A stretch of DNA of 52,218 nt from Pseudomonadota bacterium (GCA_021777915.1 JAJYCZ010000003.1:1-52218); one strand, 5' to 3'. Positions 9,398-21,181 are shown, counted from the first letter of the stretch. Made by a program: numbers and translations. The notes: a model not told the origin generated them from the letters alone.

Positions 9398-10417
9398 ATG
9401 AGCTTTCGGGTCTGGGCGGTCCGCGCCGGCGGCGACAGCGAGGCCGACCCCCTGTTCATCGAAAATGGGCAGATCGCGGTCAGCTTCCGCGACGCCAACG
9501 AGGATTTGAGCGCGGTGCCCGCCCAGCGCGCCGCCTTCAAGGATATGGTTGCACGCACGAATAGCGAAACGACGCCCGGCGCGGTTCCGATCCAGGCCGG
9601 CCAATTGTTCCGCTTCGTCCACGAAATGAAGATCGGCGACCGCGTGATCTATCCGCGCAAGCCCGACCGGACCTTGATGTGGGGCGAAATCTCGACCCCC
9701 TATTTCTACGACGCCTCCGGCAACGCCAATTTTCCCCACCGCCGCGGCGTGCGCTGGCGCGCCTCGCTCAGCCGCGACGTCTTTTCGCAGGGCGCGCTTT
9801 ACGAACTGGGATCGGTGCTGACCCTGTTCGAGGTGCGCAACTTCGCGGGCGAATTCATCCGCCGCTTCGAGCCGCCTTCCGACGCAGGCCCGGCCAGCTC
9901 GTCCAGCCTGACCGAGGACGAGACTCAGGTTCGCGTGGCGCGCGACATCGCCGAGACCACGAGGGATTTCATCTCCAAGAAGATCAAGACCGATCTGAAA
10001 GGATTTGCGCTCGAACCTTTCGTGGCCGACCTGTTCCGGGCGATGGGCTATAACGCCCACGCCACCCGGGCCGTGCGCGACGAGGGGATCGACGTGATCG
10101 CCCATCGCGACGAACTGGGCATCGAACCGCCGATCCTGAAAATCCAGGTCAAGGCCCATGACGGCAAGATCGGGCCGGACCTGGTGAAAGCCTTTTACGC
10201 CATGGTCCATGACCGCGATGTCGGCATTTTCATCACCACCGGCGGCTATACCGCCGCGGCGCGGGACTTCGCCCGCACCAAGGGCAATCTGAAACTGGTG
10301 GACGGCGTGGAGTTCGTGAGCCTGATCGAGAAATATTATGACGGGCTCGACGTGAAATTCCGCAAGCAGATCCCGCTGCGCCGGATGCTGGCGCCCGACG
10401 TGCTTCCAGACGATTGA
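9398..10417 (+). CDS. Mrr-like restriction endonuclease
   Basis: About 339 residues. The C-terminal third is a restriction-endonuclease-like (Mrr_cat) domain: GFALEPFVADLFRAMGYNAH, then the catalytic aspartate in EGIDVIAHRD and the QVK motif in ILKIQVKAHDGK, as expected for a PD-(D/E)xK nuclease with Q-x-K. The N-terminal part (MSFRVWAVRAGGDSEADPLF) resembles the small EVE/PUA-like modules found at the front of similar nucleases. Such proteins cut modified or foreign DNA. No cognate methyltransferase is adjacent, which fits a modification-dependent Mrr type. The start is uncertain: ATG 9398 gives the best protein start, and ATG 9347 is the ORF-track alternative. Confidence 0.8.
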   Translation: MSFRVWAVRAGGDSEADPLFIENGQIAVSFRDANEDLSAVPAQRAAFKDMVARTNSETTPGAVPIQAGQLFRFVHEMKIGDRVIYPRKPDRTLMWGEISTPYFYDASGNANFPHRRGVRWRASLSRDVFSQGALYELGSVLTLFEVRNFAGEFIRRFEPPSDAGPASSSSLTEDETQVRVARDIAETTRDFISKKIKTDLKGFALEPFVADLFRAMGYNAHATRAVRDEGIDVIAHRDELGIEPPILKIQVKAHDGKIGPDLVKAFYAMVHDRDVGIFITTGGYTAAARDFARTKGNLKLVDGVEFVSLIEKYYDGLDVKFRKQIPLRRMLAPDVLPDD

Positions 10418-10470
10418 GCCCCGACATCACGCGAGCGGTTGGCGGACGCCAGAGCGAGCGCGCGCCCAAC

Positions 10471-10494
10471 AAAAAGGCCGGCGCGAGGCCGGCC
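10471..10494 (-). terminator. Intrinsic terminator of rpmF
   Basis: Read on the minus strand, GGCCGGC and GCCGGCC form a 7-bp stem around CTCGC, followed by TTTTTG. It lies about 25 bases after the rpmF stop codon. Confidence 0.8.
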
Positions 10495-10518
10495 CTTGAT
10501 CAGCGGAGCGCCGAAAGC

Positions 10519-10707
10519 TCAGTCTTCCTGGGACTTGACCTTGAGGACCTGACGGCCCCTGTACATGCCGGTCTTCAGGTCAACGTGGTGCGGACGGCGC
10601 AGTTCGCCCGAGTCCTTGTCCTCGACATAGGTCGGGGCGGCCAGCGCGTCGGCCGAGCGGCGGAAGCCGCGCTTCATCGGCGAGGTTTTTCTTTTCGGAA
10701 CAGCCAT
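10519..10707 (-). CDS. rpmF: 50S ribosomal protein L32
   Basis: 62 residues beginning [20 protein letters not shown], a direct match to alphaproteobacterial L32, and ending VLKVKSQED. It is a structural protein of the large ribosomal subunit. The alphaproteobacterial form lacks the paired zinc-binding cysteines of some L32 proteins, as here. The ORF track lists it only as the tail of a 174-codon frame; the true start is ATG 10707 with GGAG upstream. It is followed by its own terminator. Confidence 0.97.
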   Translation of the reverse strand: MAVPKRKTSPMKRGFRRSADALAAPTYVEDKDSGELRRPHHVDLKTGMYRGRQVLKVKSQED

Positions 10708-10831
10708 TTCAAAACTCCAGTCCAGCCGCGCCGCGAGCCGAAGACGACCGTGATAGCGCGCGGAAAAATTCGAGAGCGGGTTCCATACAGGCAAAAAGCC
10801 GAAAAGGCTAGAGCCGCGCGAAAAAAAGGAA

Positions 10832-11200
10832 TCAGACAAAAAGGTCGAGCTCGAAGGCCCCCGGGGCGTGGCGCGGCAGGCGGCCCGGCGCGACCAGAAC
10901 GGCGTCGCCGCGCAGGGCGCAATCGGCCGCGAACGGATTGGCCGCGAGCCACACCCGGGCGGCGCGGGAAATCCGCGCGATCTTCCGCGCATCGATCGCG
11001 ATCCGCGCCGCCTCGACGGACGGCCGCGCCTTGACCTCGACAAAGACCACCAGATCGCCGCGCCGGGCGATCAGGTCGATCTCGCCGCCGGCGGCGGAAT
11101 AATTGCGCGCCAGCACACGGAAGAACTGGAGCCGGAGCCAGAAGGCGGCAAGAACCTCGGCGCGCAGGCCGAAGGCGCGAGCCGCGACGCGCCTTCTCAT
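10832..11200 (-). CDS. yraN: UPF0102 family protein YraN
   Basis: 122 residues with the family signature [22 protein letters not shown]. This holds the D...E-V-K residues of an endonuclease-like fold and is preceded by the [12 protein letters not shown] helix. The cellular role of the family is not settled. The start codon overlaps the rsmI stop by 4 bases (ATGA), so the two genes are translationally coupled. This rsmI-yraN order is common in Proteobacteria. Confidence 0.92.
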   Translation of the reverse strand: MRRRVAARAFGLRAEVLAAFWLRLQFFRVLARNYSAAGGEIDLIARRGDLVVFVEVKARPSVEAARIAIDARKIARISRAARVWLAANPFAADCALRGDAVLVAPGRLPRHAPGAFELDLFV

Positions 11201-12120
11201 TCGTCCTGCGCGGCGCCGGACAATTCCAGCGCCCTCGCGTAAACCTTGCGGCGCGGCTGGCCGGTTTCGGCGGCGACGACGCTGGCCGCGTCCTTGAGCG
11301 AGAATTTTTCCAGCGCGGCGCGAATTTTCTGGTCGAGCGCGGCGCCGTCGAGCGCCGGCGCGTCGTCGGCGGGCGGCGCCACCAGCAGGACGATCTCGCC
11401 CTTGGGCGGCCCGTCGCGCTCGTAATCCGCCGCCAGCGCGTCGAGGCCGCCGCGCCGCACCGATTCGAAATGTTTGGTCAGTTCGCGCGCCACCGCCGCC
11501 TGACGCGACCCCAGCACAGCGGCGAGATCGCCAAGAGTCTCGGCGAGGCGTCGCGGCGATTCGAAAAAGACCAAAGTGCCGGGAATGGCGGCCAGTTCGG
11601 CGATCCGCGCGCGCCGGGCGCCGCTTTTGGCCGGCAGGAAACCCTCGAAAAAGAAACGGTCGGTCGGCAGACCGGCGACGACAAGGGCCGCGAGCACCGC
11701 GGAGGGGCCGGGCGCGGACGTCACCGGCAGGCCGGCGGCCAGCGCCTCGCCGACCAGCTTGAAGCCCGGATCGGACACCAGAGGCGTGCCGGCGTCGGAA
11801 ATCAGCGCCAGCCTTTCGCCCTTTTTCAGCCGCGCCAGCAGGACCGGACGCATGGCCTCGGCGTTGTGCTCGTGATAGGCGATCAGCGGGGTCGCGATGC
11901 CGTAATGGGCGAGCAGGCCCCGGCTGACGCGGGTGTCCTCGGCGATCACCGCGTCGGCGGCGGCGAGCGTCGCCAGGGCGCGCAAGGTGATGTCGCGCAG
12001 ATTGCCGATCGGCGTCGCCACGACATGAAGCCCCGGCGCGATCGGCTCCGCTTCGGCGCGCAGGCCGAAGGCGACGAAAGAGGCGGGATTTTGGGGAGAG
12101 GAAGGCGCAGATTGCGCCAT
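11197..12120 (-). CDS. rsmI: 16S rRNA (cytidine(1402)-2'-O)-methyltransferase
   Basis: 307 residues of the tetrapyrrole-methylase fold. Motifs are [52 protein letters not shown] and the C-terminal ELTKHFE. It 2'-O-methylates C1402 of 16S rRNA in the decoding centre. ATG 12120 ([11 protein letters not shown]) with AAAGG upstream is chosen. The longer ORF (to 12792) runs antisense through the divergent lipoprotein gene and is rejected. It shares a 232-base divergent region with the LppC-like gene, the usual neighbour of rsmI. Confidence 0.95.
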   Translation of the reverse strand: MAQSAPSSPQNPASFVAFGLRAEAEPIAPGLHVVATPIGNLRDITLRALATLAAADAVIAEDTRVSRGLLAHYGIATPLIAYHEHNAEAMRPVLLARLKKGERLALISDAGTPLVSDPGFKLVGEALAAGLPVTSAPGPSAVLAALVVAGLPTDRFFFEGFLPAKSGARRARIAELAAIPGTLVFFESPRRLAETLGDLAAVLGSRQAAVARELTKHFESVRRGGLDALAADYERDGPPKGEIVLLVAPPADDAPALDGAALDQKIRAALEKFSLKDAASVVAAETGQPRRKVYARALELSGAAQDE

Positions 12121-12352
12121 TGGCGCGCCTTTCGTTCGATAAAACTTATTTTCGTTCTGTTTATAGAACGCCTTATAGCGAAACGCGCGCCTGTCCGCAA
12201 GACTTGAGACAGACTCGGGACGGACTCGGGACCGCCTCGCGCGATGTTGCCAGAACCGGCGCCTTTGCCTTAAGACAATGCCCAGGGTTTCGCGGGCTGA
12301 AACGCATTTTCGGCGCCGCGGCGCGGGTGGTGGGCGAGAGAACATATTGCGC

Positions 12353-13528
12353 ATGCCAAAAACTCCTTTCGCCGCGGGCCGGCGTTTTTTTCTGCGCGCG
12401 GCTTTGCTGGGCGGAGCGGCAACCCTGTCCGCCTGCTCGATGACGGGCCTCGGTCCTTCCGAACGACCCAACGCGCCGCCGCCCGCGGCGCCGGACGCGG
12501 CCAGCTTTGGCAGCGGCCCGACCAAGGTTGCGCTGATCCTGCCCCTGACCCAGGGCGCGGGCCAGAGCGCCGTCGGCCTGTCGATGCGCAACGCCGCCGA
12601 ACTGGCGATCCAGGATTCGGGCGGGAACGACATCACGCTGATCGTCAAGGACGACCGTTCGACCCCGGACGGCGCGCGCGACGCCACGCAAGGAGCGATC
12701 GGCGAAGGCGCCGCGCTGATCCTCGGCCCCCTGTTCGCCGCCGACGTTCGCGCCGCGGCCGCGGTCGCCCGTCCCGCCGGCAAGCCGATCATCGCCTTTT
12801 CGACCGACCTTTCGATCGCCTCGCGCGGCGTCTATCTCCTGTCCTTCCTGGTCGAAGGCTATGTCGACCGGATCGTCGATTATGCGGCCGGGCAGGGCAA
12901 GAAATCCGTCGCCATTCTCGCGCCCGAGAACGATTACGCCAATGTCGCCACCGCCGCCCTGCAACAGGCGGCCGCCCGTCGCGGCCTGCGCGTCGAACTC
13001 ATCGAGCGCTACAAGCCCGGCGCGGTGAAAGCCTCCGTCGCCCGTGTGGCGGCCCTCGGGCCCCAGATCGACAGCCTGTTCATCCCCGAACAGGCGGCGG
13101 CCATGCCCGAGGTCGCCCAGGCGCTGACCGCGGCTGGTCTCGATTCCCGAAAAGTCCAGATCCTCGGCACCGGCCTGTGGAACGACCCCCGGGTGCTCAG
13201 CCTGCCGGCCTTGCAGGGCGCCTGGTTCGCCACGCCGGACACCGCCGGCTTCACCGCCTTCGCCCAGCGCTATCGCGCCAAATACGGCGCCGATCCGGCG
13301 CGCGTGGCGACGCTCGCCTATGATTCGGTCTCGCTCGCCGCGGCGCTGGCCCGCACGCAAGGATCGCGCGCCTATAGCGACGACGTCCTGACCAATCCGA
13401 CCGGCTTCAACGGCGCCGACGGCGTGTTCCGCTTCAGGGCGGACGGCGGCAACGAGCGGGCGCTCGCCGTGGTGCAGATCAGCCATGGCGCGACCTCCGT
13501 CATCAGCCCGGCGCCGCGCTCGCTTTAA
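12353..13528 (+). CDS. LppC-like lipoprotein, penicillin-binding protein activator family
   Basis: 391 residues. The N-terminus is a twin-arginine-flavoured lipoprotein signal (GRRFFLRAALLGGAATLSAC) with lipobox LSAC, so it should be lipid-anchored and periplasmic. The rest is a type I periplasmic binding fold (KVALILPLTQGAGQSAVGLSMRNAAEL onward) as in the LppC/LpoA and Leu/Ile/Val-binding families. In gammaproteobacteria LpoA activates PBP1A; in alphaproteobacteria the role is inferred only. It is divergent from rsmI, a conserved arrangement. ATG 12353 is selected because the lipoprotein signal begins there; the upstream in-frame ATG 12278 would bury the signal. Confidence 0.88.
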   Translation: MPKTPFAAGRRFFLRAALLGGAATLSACSMTGLGPSERPNAPPPAAPDAASFGSGPTKVALILPLTQGAGQSAVGLSMRNAAELAIQDSGGNDITLIVKDDRSTPDGARDATQGAIGEGAALILGPLFAADVRAAAAVARPAGKPIIAFSTDLSIASRGVYLLSFLVEGYVDRIVDYAAGQGKKSVAILAPENDYANVATAALQQAAARRGLRVELIERYKPGAVKASVARVAALGPQIDSLFIPEQAAAMPEVAQALTAAGLDSRKVQILGTGLWNDPRVLSLPALQGAWFATPDTAGFTAFAQRYRAKYGADPARVATLAYDSVSLAAALARTQGSRAYSDDVLTNPTGFNGADGVFRFRADGGNERALAVVQISHGATSVISPAPRSL

Positions 13529-13558
13529 CCCGCCGTTTCTCCATATTTTCCGCTATGA

Positions 13559-16063
<2,505 letters not shown>

Positions 16064-16139
16064 GCGGCTGGCTGAATGGGGCGCTCGATGGCGCGAGCTG
16101 GCCCGGCAACGCCCTCGATTTGACCGGCGCGACGAACTA

Positions 16140-16157
16140 GACTAATGAGACTTAGTC
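16140..16157 (+). promoter_or_regulatory. Candidate toxin-antitoxin operator
   Basis: The perfect 6-bp inverted repeat GACTAA-TGAGAC-TTAGTC lies 17 bases before the antitoxin start. A possible -35 (TTGACC, 16120-16125) and weak -10 (TAATGA, overlapping the repeat) fit a promoter shut by antitoxin binding, the usual autoregulation of Phd-type modules. Confidence 0.45.
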
Positions 16158-16173
16158 AAATAAGAGCCCGTTC

Positions 16174-16419
16174 ATGCGCCAAGTCAACATCCACGAAGCC
16201 AAGACCCATCTGTCCCGCCTGGTCGAACAGGCGGCGGCGGGGGAGTCCTTCGTCATCGCCAAGGCGGGCAAGCCGCTGGTGAAGGTGACCGCGCTCGCCG
16301 CGCCGGAGGCGAAGGCGATGCGCCGAACGGGTTTCTTGGCCGGAGAAATCGCCGTGCCGGAGGATTTCGACCGGATGGGGGCGGAAACAATCGAAAAAAT
16401 GTTCGGCGGCGAGGCGTGA
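16174..16419 (+). CDS. Phd/YefM-type antitoxin
   Basis: 81 residues: MRQVNIHEAKTHLSRLVEQ, then GESFVIAKAGKPLVKV, the N-terminal DNA-binding fold of Phd/YefM antitoxins. A flexible tail follows (PEDFDRMGAETIEKMFGGEA), the part that typically wraps the toxin. It should neutralise the PIN toxin encoded next, whose GTG start overlaps its stop codon by 4 bases, and repress its own promoter through the palindrome just upstream. Confidence 0.9.
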   Translation: MRQVNIHEAKTHLSRLVEQAAAGESFVIAKAGKPLVKVTALAAPEAKAMRRTGFLAGEIAVPEDFDRMGAETIEKMFGGEA

Positions 16420-16802
16420 AAGTCCTTCTCGACACCCATTTGCTGCTCTGGGCGGCTGGCGCGCCCGAAAAACTCCCTGACGCCGCGCGAAAAATCATCG
16501 AGGACCCGGGCGTCGAACTGTGGTTCAGCGCCGCCAGCCTGTGGGAAATCGCCATCAAGCGCGGGCTCGGGCGTGCGGATTTTCGCGTCGATCCGCGCCT
16601 GCTGCGGCGCGGCCTCGCCGAAAACGGCTATGTCGAACTGGCGGTCACGGGCGCCCACGCCGTCGCCGTCGACCTTCTGCCGCCTTTGCACAAGGACCCG
16701 TTCGACCGCATGCTGGTCGCCCAGGCCATTGCGGAATCGATCACGCTTCTGACCGGCGACGCGCTGGTGGCGCAATATCCGGGGCCAATCCGGCAGGTTT
16801 GA
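16416..16802 (+). CDS. PIN-domain toxin (VapC-like ribonuclease)
   Basis: 128 residues from a GTG start overlapping the antitoxin stop. PIN acidic residues are visible: aspartate in LLDTHLLLWA, glutamate in SAASLWEIAIKR, aspartate in HKDPFDRMLVAQA and aspartate in LLTGDALV. The family consists of Mg-dependent RNases that cleave tRNA or rRNA and are held inactive by the antitoxin. All four acidic positions being intact argues for an active toxin. The pairing of a PIN toxin with a Phd-type antitoxin is common in this subgroup. Confidence 0.9.
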   Translation: MKVLLDTHLLLWAAGAPEKLPDAARKIIEDPGVELWFSAASLWEIAIKRGLGRADFRVDPRLLRRGLAENGYVELAVTGAHAVAVDLLPPLHKDPFDRMLVAQAIAESITLLTGDALVAQYPGPIRQV

Positions 16803-16971
16803 TACGGCGTCCGAATGGATCATTTGGAAGCCGTACCACGCGCCGATTCCATAAACTCGGCAACGCGTTGGGAATCCCCCCCGAGACGCCCGAGAAAAAA
16901 CGGCGACTCAGCGTCGCACTCCGCCAGTCGAGCCCACGCGCGCCCGGGCGCCGCGTATCAAATTCGGACCA

Positions 16972-18402
16972 TCAGCCGGCGCGGGCAGCCGCTTCCTTCT
17001 CCAACGCCGCGACAAAATCGTCGATGTCCTCGCGGCGGGTGCGGTGATTGACCACGGCGCAGCGGATCACCGGCTCGCCGTTCAGCATGGTCAGGGATGG
17101 GGCGGCGGCGCCGGAGAGATGCAGGTTTTCGACCAACGAGCGGTTGCGCGGGCCGGGGTTTTCGCCGCGCAGACCGAAACAGACGATGTTCAGGGTCACC
17201 GGCGCCTTGACCTCGAATTTTTCGCCTTCGCTCAGGCGTTGCGCGAGATAAAACGCGAGATCGCACGTGTCCTCGATGGAGCGGCCGAGCGCCTCGGTTC
17301 CGAACACTTTTATTGTGAACCAGACCTTGAGCGCCTGAAAGCCGCGCGAGAGATCGGGTCCGTAATCGCAGGGCCAGAAGTCGCCCGCCGCGAGGCCGCG
17401 CGCCGCCCGCGTCAGATAGGCGTTGGAGCTGACAAAAGTCTTTTTCTGCATCGCGCCGTCGCGGGTGAGGAGAAAACCCGCCGAATAGGGAACCTGACCC
17501 CATTTATGGAAATCGAAGGCGATCGAATCGGCGCGCTCCAGGCCCTTCAATAACGGCGCGAGGCGGGGCGAAAAAGCGGCGAGCGCGCCGAAGGCCCCAT
17601 CGACATGAAACCAGATTTTTTCTTGCGCCGCGAGATCGGCCATCTCAATCAACGGGTCGAGCGCGCCGAGATTGACCGTGCCCGCCGTCCCGACCAACAG
17701 GAACGGCGTCGCGCCCCGCGCCCGATCCTCCGCGATCATCGCCCGCAGAGCTTCAACCTGCACGGCGCCGTCCGGGCCACAGGGCGCGCGGCGCAGATTG
17801 TCGGAGCCTATGCCCGCCATTTCCATCGCCTGGGCGATGCAGCCATGGGCGGCTTCGGACGTATACGCGCGAAGCTTGAGGGACGCCGGCGCGCCGGAGC
17901 GCCGGACTTCGTCGCCCAACAGGGCGAAGCGGGCGATCAGAACCGCGAGGAAATTGGCCATCGAGGTCCCGGTGACGAAAAGCCCGGCGGAAGTTTCGGG
18001 AAAGCCGAAAGCCTGGCGCATCCAGTGCGTGATCTGGCGCTCGACCTCGACGCCGATGTGGTCGCGGCCGCCGCAATTGGCGTTGAGCCCCGCGCTGAGC
18101 ATTTCCGCGACCATGCCGACCGGCGTCCCGGCGCCATGAACCCAGCCCATGAAGGCGGGATGGAGATTGCCGGTGGAATAAGGCTTGATCGCCTCGTCGA
18201 AAATTTCGAGCGCCTCGGCGAGAGAAGCGCCTTTTTGCGGCAGGTCGGCCGCGAAGCGCGCGCGGATTTCCGCCGGCGCGGGGGTCCAGACCGGACGCTC
18301 CCGCACTGTCCTGATATGGTCGATCATGCCGTCCAGCGCCTCATGGGCGAGGGCGCGGAATTCTTCCCAGTCGTCAGGGTCGAGCTCTGAGCCCGCCGTC
18401 AC
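16972..18402 (-). CDS. Group II pyridoxal-phosphate-dependent decarboxylase
   Basis: 476 residues, related to aromatic-L-amino-acid, glutamate and DABA decarboxylases. Visible motifs are NLHPAFMGWVHGAG (substrate loop), GLFVTGTSMANFLAVL, HVDGAFGALA (PLP-ring aspartate) and DFHKWGQVPY (Schiff-base lysine). Substrate cannot be read from sequence. It is the last gene of a four-gene minus-strand operon and its start overlaps the ATP-grasp gene stop by 4 bases. This suggests a shared pathway in which an amino acid or conjugate is decarboxylated to an amine. It is not a canonical GABA or dopamine system. Confidence is high for the family and low for the role. Confidence 0.9.
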   Translation of the reverse strand: MTAGSELDPDDWEEFRALAHEALDGMIDHIRTVRERPVWTPAPAEIRARFAADLPQKGASLAEALEIFDEAIKPYSTGNLHPAFMGWVHGAGTPVGMVAEMLSAGLNANCGGRDHIGVEVERQITHWMRQAFGFPETSAGLFVTGTSMANFLAVLIARFALLGDEVRRSGAPASLKLRAYTSEAAHGCIAQAMEMAGIGSDNLRRAPCGPDGAVQVEALRAMIAEDRARGATPFLLVGTAGTVNLGALDPLIEMADLAAQEKIWFHVDGAFGALAAFSPRLAPLLKGLERADSIAFDFHKWGQVPYSAGFLLTRDGAMQKKTFVSSNAYLTRAARGLAAGDFWPCDYGPDLSRGFQALKVWFTIKVFGTEALGRSIEDTCDLAFYLAQRLSEGEKFEVKAPVTLNIVCFGLRGENPGPRNRSLVENLHLSGAAAPSLTMLNGEPVIRCAVVNHRTRREDIDDFVAALEKEAAARAG

Positions 18403-19667
18403 GAAGCCGCCCTGACGCGGGGCGCGGCGCGGCGGCGCAGCATGTCCTGGAAGGCGGAGAAAATTTTCGTCATCTGCGGCGGCTTGTAAGGAAAGAGGTG
18501 TTGCGGATCGAGCGCATGGATGATCATCGCCGTCCCGGCCTCGAAGATCAACAGTTCGCCGTCGCGGGTCTCGGCGCAGTCGAGCAGGACGTAATCGAGC
18601 CCGGCGCGCCGCGTGACCTCCTCGAAAGCGCGCGCATGGCGGCGGGCGAAACCGGCGTTGAAATTCGCCATGAAACGCGCCTCCTCCGCGCGGTGGGCGG
18701 GATTGTCCATCATGTCGGCGTTGAGATAATGGACCATCCAGCGCGGCGAGACCGCCATGTGGACGGGATGAGGCGCGCCTTCGATCAGGACGACGCGCGT
18801 TTTGCGGAAAAGCCCGTCCGCGCCGCTGTAATCGACAAAGGGCGCGACATAATGGGCCGGGCCATCGGTTTCGGCGAGATAAAGATCGAGATCGGAACGG
18901 TTTTCGATCTTGCGCAGGCCGTCCCCGGCATGAGAGCCGGCTGGCCGGGCGATGAAGGGAAACCCCATCCCCTCGATTTTCGCCAGCGCCGCCCGTTCGA
19001 GCCGGCGCGTCGGCGGGACAAGAACGCCGGGCGCGTCGCGCATGAGGACGGAAAAGCCGTCGCGGGTCAGGGCGGCGATCTTTTCGGGGGCGTTGACCAG
19101 CGGGCGCGGCCAGAAGGGCGCCGCCGCCGCGAGTTTTTGCAGCAGCGGCAGATTGGCGTCGGATTCCGCGACCGCGACAAAGGCGATGTCGTGCTCGGGA
19201 AGCTTTTCGGGCAAAGGCTCGTCGGGCGGAAGATAAAGCGCGTCGAGGGCGACGTCGCTGTGTTCGAGCAGGAATTCCAGCGGCGTATTGGCCATGAAAT
19301 CGCCCGGCGCCGTCAGGGCGAGCAGGCGCAGGGGCGCTTCCGCCCTCTGTGCGTGGGTGAAATGGCGGGCGCGGCGCAAGGCGTCGGCCTGGAGCGCGAT
19401 GCGATTGGCGCCGTTGCCCAGCACCTGCTGGACCGTCGAAAGATCGAGCCAGGCCGCCGCGTCGTCACTGTTCCGCTCGATCCGCGCGACGAGTTGGGAA
19501 ACGACGGCTGTGAAATCGCCGCCCTGCATGGCGTGGCGGGTGATCGCCGCGAGACCGGCCAAAGGCGCCGAGGTCGTCGCGACGCCGGAATTGGAAATCG
19601 AAAAACGCAAAAAACTCTCCCTCGTTTCGCCGCCCGTCACGGGCGCGCGTTCAACAAAAAGGTCCAT
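18399..19667 (-). CDS. ATP-grasp (RimK-like) ligase with TPR-like N-terminus
   Basis: About 422 residues. The N-terminal third is helical and TPR-like (AAAWLDLSTVQQVLGNGANRI). A Rossmann-like segment follows (HDIAFVAVAESDANLPLLQK), then an ATP-grasp fold: GMGFPFIARPAGSHAGDGL (nucleotide lysine/arginine strand), YVAPFVDYSGADGLFRKTRVV, and the metal-binding end YVLLDCAETRDGELLIFEAGTAM. It should ligate a carboxylate to an amine with ATP. The start is open. ATG 19667 overlaps the upstream gene by 31 bases and has no good ribosome binding site; TTG 19610 has GGGAGAG just upstream and gives 403 residues without overlap. It is coupled to the PLP decarboxylase downstream. The product is unknown. Confidence 0.75.
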   Translation of the reverse strand: MDLFVERAPVTGGETRESFLRFSISNSGVATTSAPLAGLAAITRHAMQGGDFTAVVSQLVARIERNSDDAAAWLDLSTVQQVLGNGANRIALQADALRRARHFTHAQRAEAPLRLLALTAPGDFMANTPLEFLLEHSDVALDALYLPPDEPLPEKLPEHDIAFVAVAESDANLPLLQKLAAAAPFWPRPLVNAPEKIAALTRDGFSVLMRDAPGVLVPPTRRLERAALAKIEGMGFPFIARPAGSHAGDGLRKIENRSDLDLYLAETDGPAHYVAPFVDYSGADGLFRKTRVVLIEGAPHPVHMAVSPRWMVHYLNADMMDNPAHRAEEARFMANFNAGFARRHARAFEEVTRRAGLDYVLLDCAETRDGELLIFEAGTAMIIHALDPQHLFPYKPPQMTKIFSAFQDMLRRRAAPRVRAAS

Positions 19668-21106
19668 TTGGCGAACAGAGCCGAGAGATCGGCGGCAAGA
19701 GGCGCCAGCGCGCGTTCGAACGGAACGCCCGAGGCATGGAGCGCGGCAATGTCGCTGATCGTCGGCGCGCCGAGGCAGACCCGCAGGGCCTGATCCGGTC
19801 CGACGGCCACCGCCTGGCCGACATGAAAGATGCGCGCGGCATTGCCCCAGGCGCCGGCCGGCCGCCGCAGGGCGCGCTGGAGCCCAGCCGCCTGTTCGGC
19901 CGAACCAGGCGCGGCGATGGACAGGATGGTCCGCGCCCAGTCCGATCCTTCGCTCGGCTCGTCGAGGAGTCTCAGCCCGGCCCGGCGGGCGCGCTCGACC
20001 GCGAGCATGCGAAAATCCCGCGCGATGTTTTCGGCGAGCGCCGGAGGAACAGCGGCAAAAGACTCCATTTCCGCGAGCGCGGCCTCCCAGCGCAGGCCGA
20101 GCCCGATATTGGCGTGACTGGCGAAACCTTCCGAGCCGGCGCGCAGAAAGGCAGGCCAGTCGTAAAGAGCGGTTTGCGCGGCCAGTCCCTCGGGCAAGCG
20201 AAAATTTTTCAGCCGCGCGCGCAAAATTTCTGGAAGGAGCAGCGCGCCGCATAAGGGCGGTCCGCAGAAAAATTTGGAGCCGGTGACCGCGACCAGAAAG
20301 CCGCAATCGAGCAACTCGCCGACGCGCGATGGCGGCCCGCGCATCTGACAGCAATCGGCCAGCACGAAAATCTTTTCGGGCGCGCGGGCGCGCAAATCCA
20401 GCGCCGCGGCGCGGGAGAAACCGGAAAGGCCGGTCTTGGACACGTCGAGCAGGTGGGCGATGACGGCGCGGTTTTCCGCCAAAGCGGCCTCGGCCCTGGC
20501 GCGGACCTCGGCGTCCACGGCGCCGGCCGGGCGGGCGGAACCGTCCGGGTTTCGGATTTCGACGGTCTCGACCGCGATGTCATGATCTTCCCAGCCAGAG
20601 AGCCGGCCGCGGGGTGCTGACGACTGGAAATGCAGGCCGCCCGCCGCCAGCGGAACGCCGCGCCCGGTCTCGCCCGGTCCAACCACGATATTGGTGAGCG
20701 GCCGGGCCGCCGCATCGTCCGCGATCGCCAGCGCCACCAATTCGGCGTCGGCGCCCGAGGCGGTCAGGATCGCCTCGCCCGCCCCGGTGAAAGCGGCGAT
20801 GCGGCGACGAATGTCTTCGAACCAGGCGGGAAAGTTCTGGCGCTCACGCGGGTCGTCGGAACTGAGCCGCCGCCACGCCGTTGCGGCGGCTCGCCAGCCG
20901 CGCGGGGCGATCGCGGAAGCGGTCGAGGAGGAAAAGAAGGTTTCGTCCGGGGCGGGCGGCGCGGTCAGGCCGTAACGATTGCGTCCGCTGACCGGATCGG
21001 CGGCGAGGCGCTCATCGCCGCCGGAGACAAGCGCGGCGGCAAGGCTCGCGTCGCGTGCGCGCCTCGGTTCGCCCGGCGCGGGGGTCCTTGTCGCGGTGAG
21101 AAGCAT
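19637..21106 (-). CDS. PLP-dependent fold-type I enzyme (class V aminotransferase-like)
   Basis: 489 residues. The PLP-ring aspartate appears in IFVLADCCQMRG and the Schiff-base lysine in VAVTGSKFFCGPP. The N-terminal region (TFFSSSTASAIAPRGWRAA and ILTASGADAELVAL) resembles class V enzymes that act on small-molecule amines. It could be an aminotransferase, a lyase or a cysteine-desulfurase-like enzyme; the cysteines around the lysine are notable. It sits between a thioredoxin-like gene (75-base gap) and the ATP-grasp gene on the same strand. I do not recognise a named family member. Confidence 0.75.
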   Translation of the reverse strand: MLLTATRTPAPGEPRRARDASLAAALVSGGDERLAADPVSGRNRYGLTAPPAPDETFFSSSTASAIAPRGWRAAATAWRRLSSDDPRERQNFPAWFEDIRRRIAAFTGAGEAILTASGADAELVALAIADDAAARPLTNIVVGPGETGRGVPLAAGGLHFQSSAPRGRLSGWEDHDIAVETVEIRNPDGSARPAGAVDAEVRARAEAALAENRAVIAHLLDVSKTGLSGFSRAAALDLRARAPEKIFVLADCCQMRGPPSRVGELLDCGFLVAVTGSKFFCGPPLCGALLLPEILRARLKNFRLPEGLAAQTALYDWPAFLRAGSEGFASHANIGLGLRWEAALAEMESFAAVPPALAENIARDFRMLAVERARRAGLRLLDEPSEGSDWARTILSIAAPGSAEQAAGLQRALRRPAGAWGNAARIFHVGQAVAVGPDQALRVCLGAPTISDIAALHASGVPFERALAPLAADLSALFAKWTFLLNARP

Positions 21107-21181
21107 TTTCGCCGGTTCCGTCGCGACGCGCCGCGATGGATCGGCCGTCCTTCCGCTCGAGAAGAACGCGGCAGACTTGTG

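Noticed and set aside
11197-12792. 531-codon reading of rsmI
   Set aside because: The extra N-terminal part is antisense to the divergent LppC-like gene; the RsmI fold begins after ATG 12120.
16815-17051. 78-codon plus-strand frame
   Set aside because: It overlaps the decarboxylase 3' end and has the Ser/Arg/Pro composition of a shadow frame.
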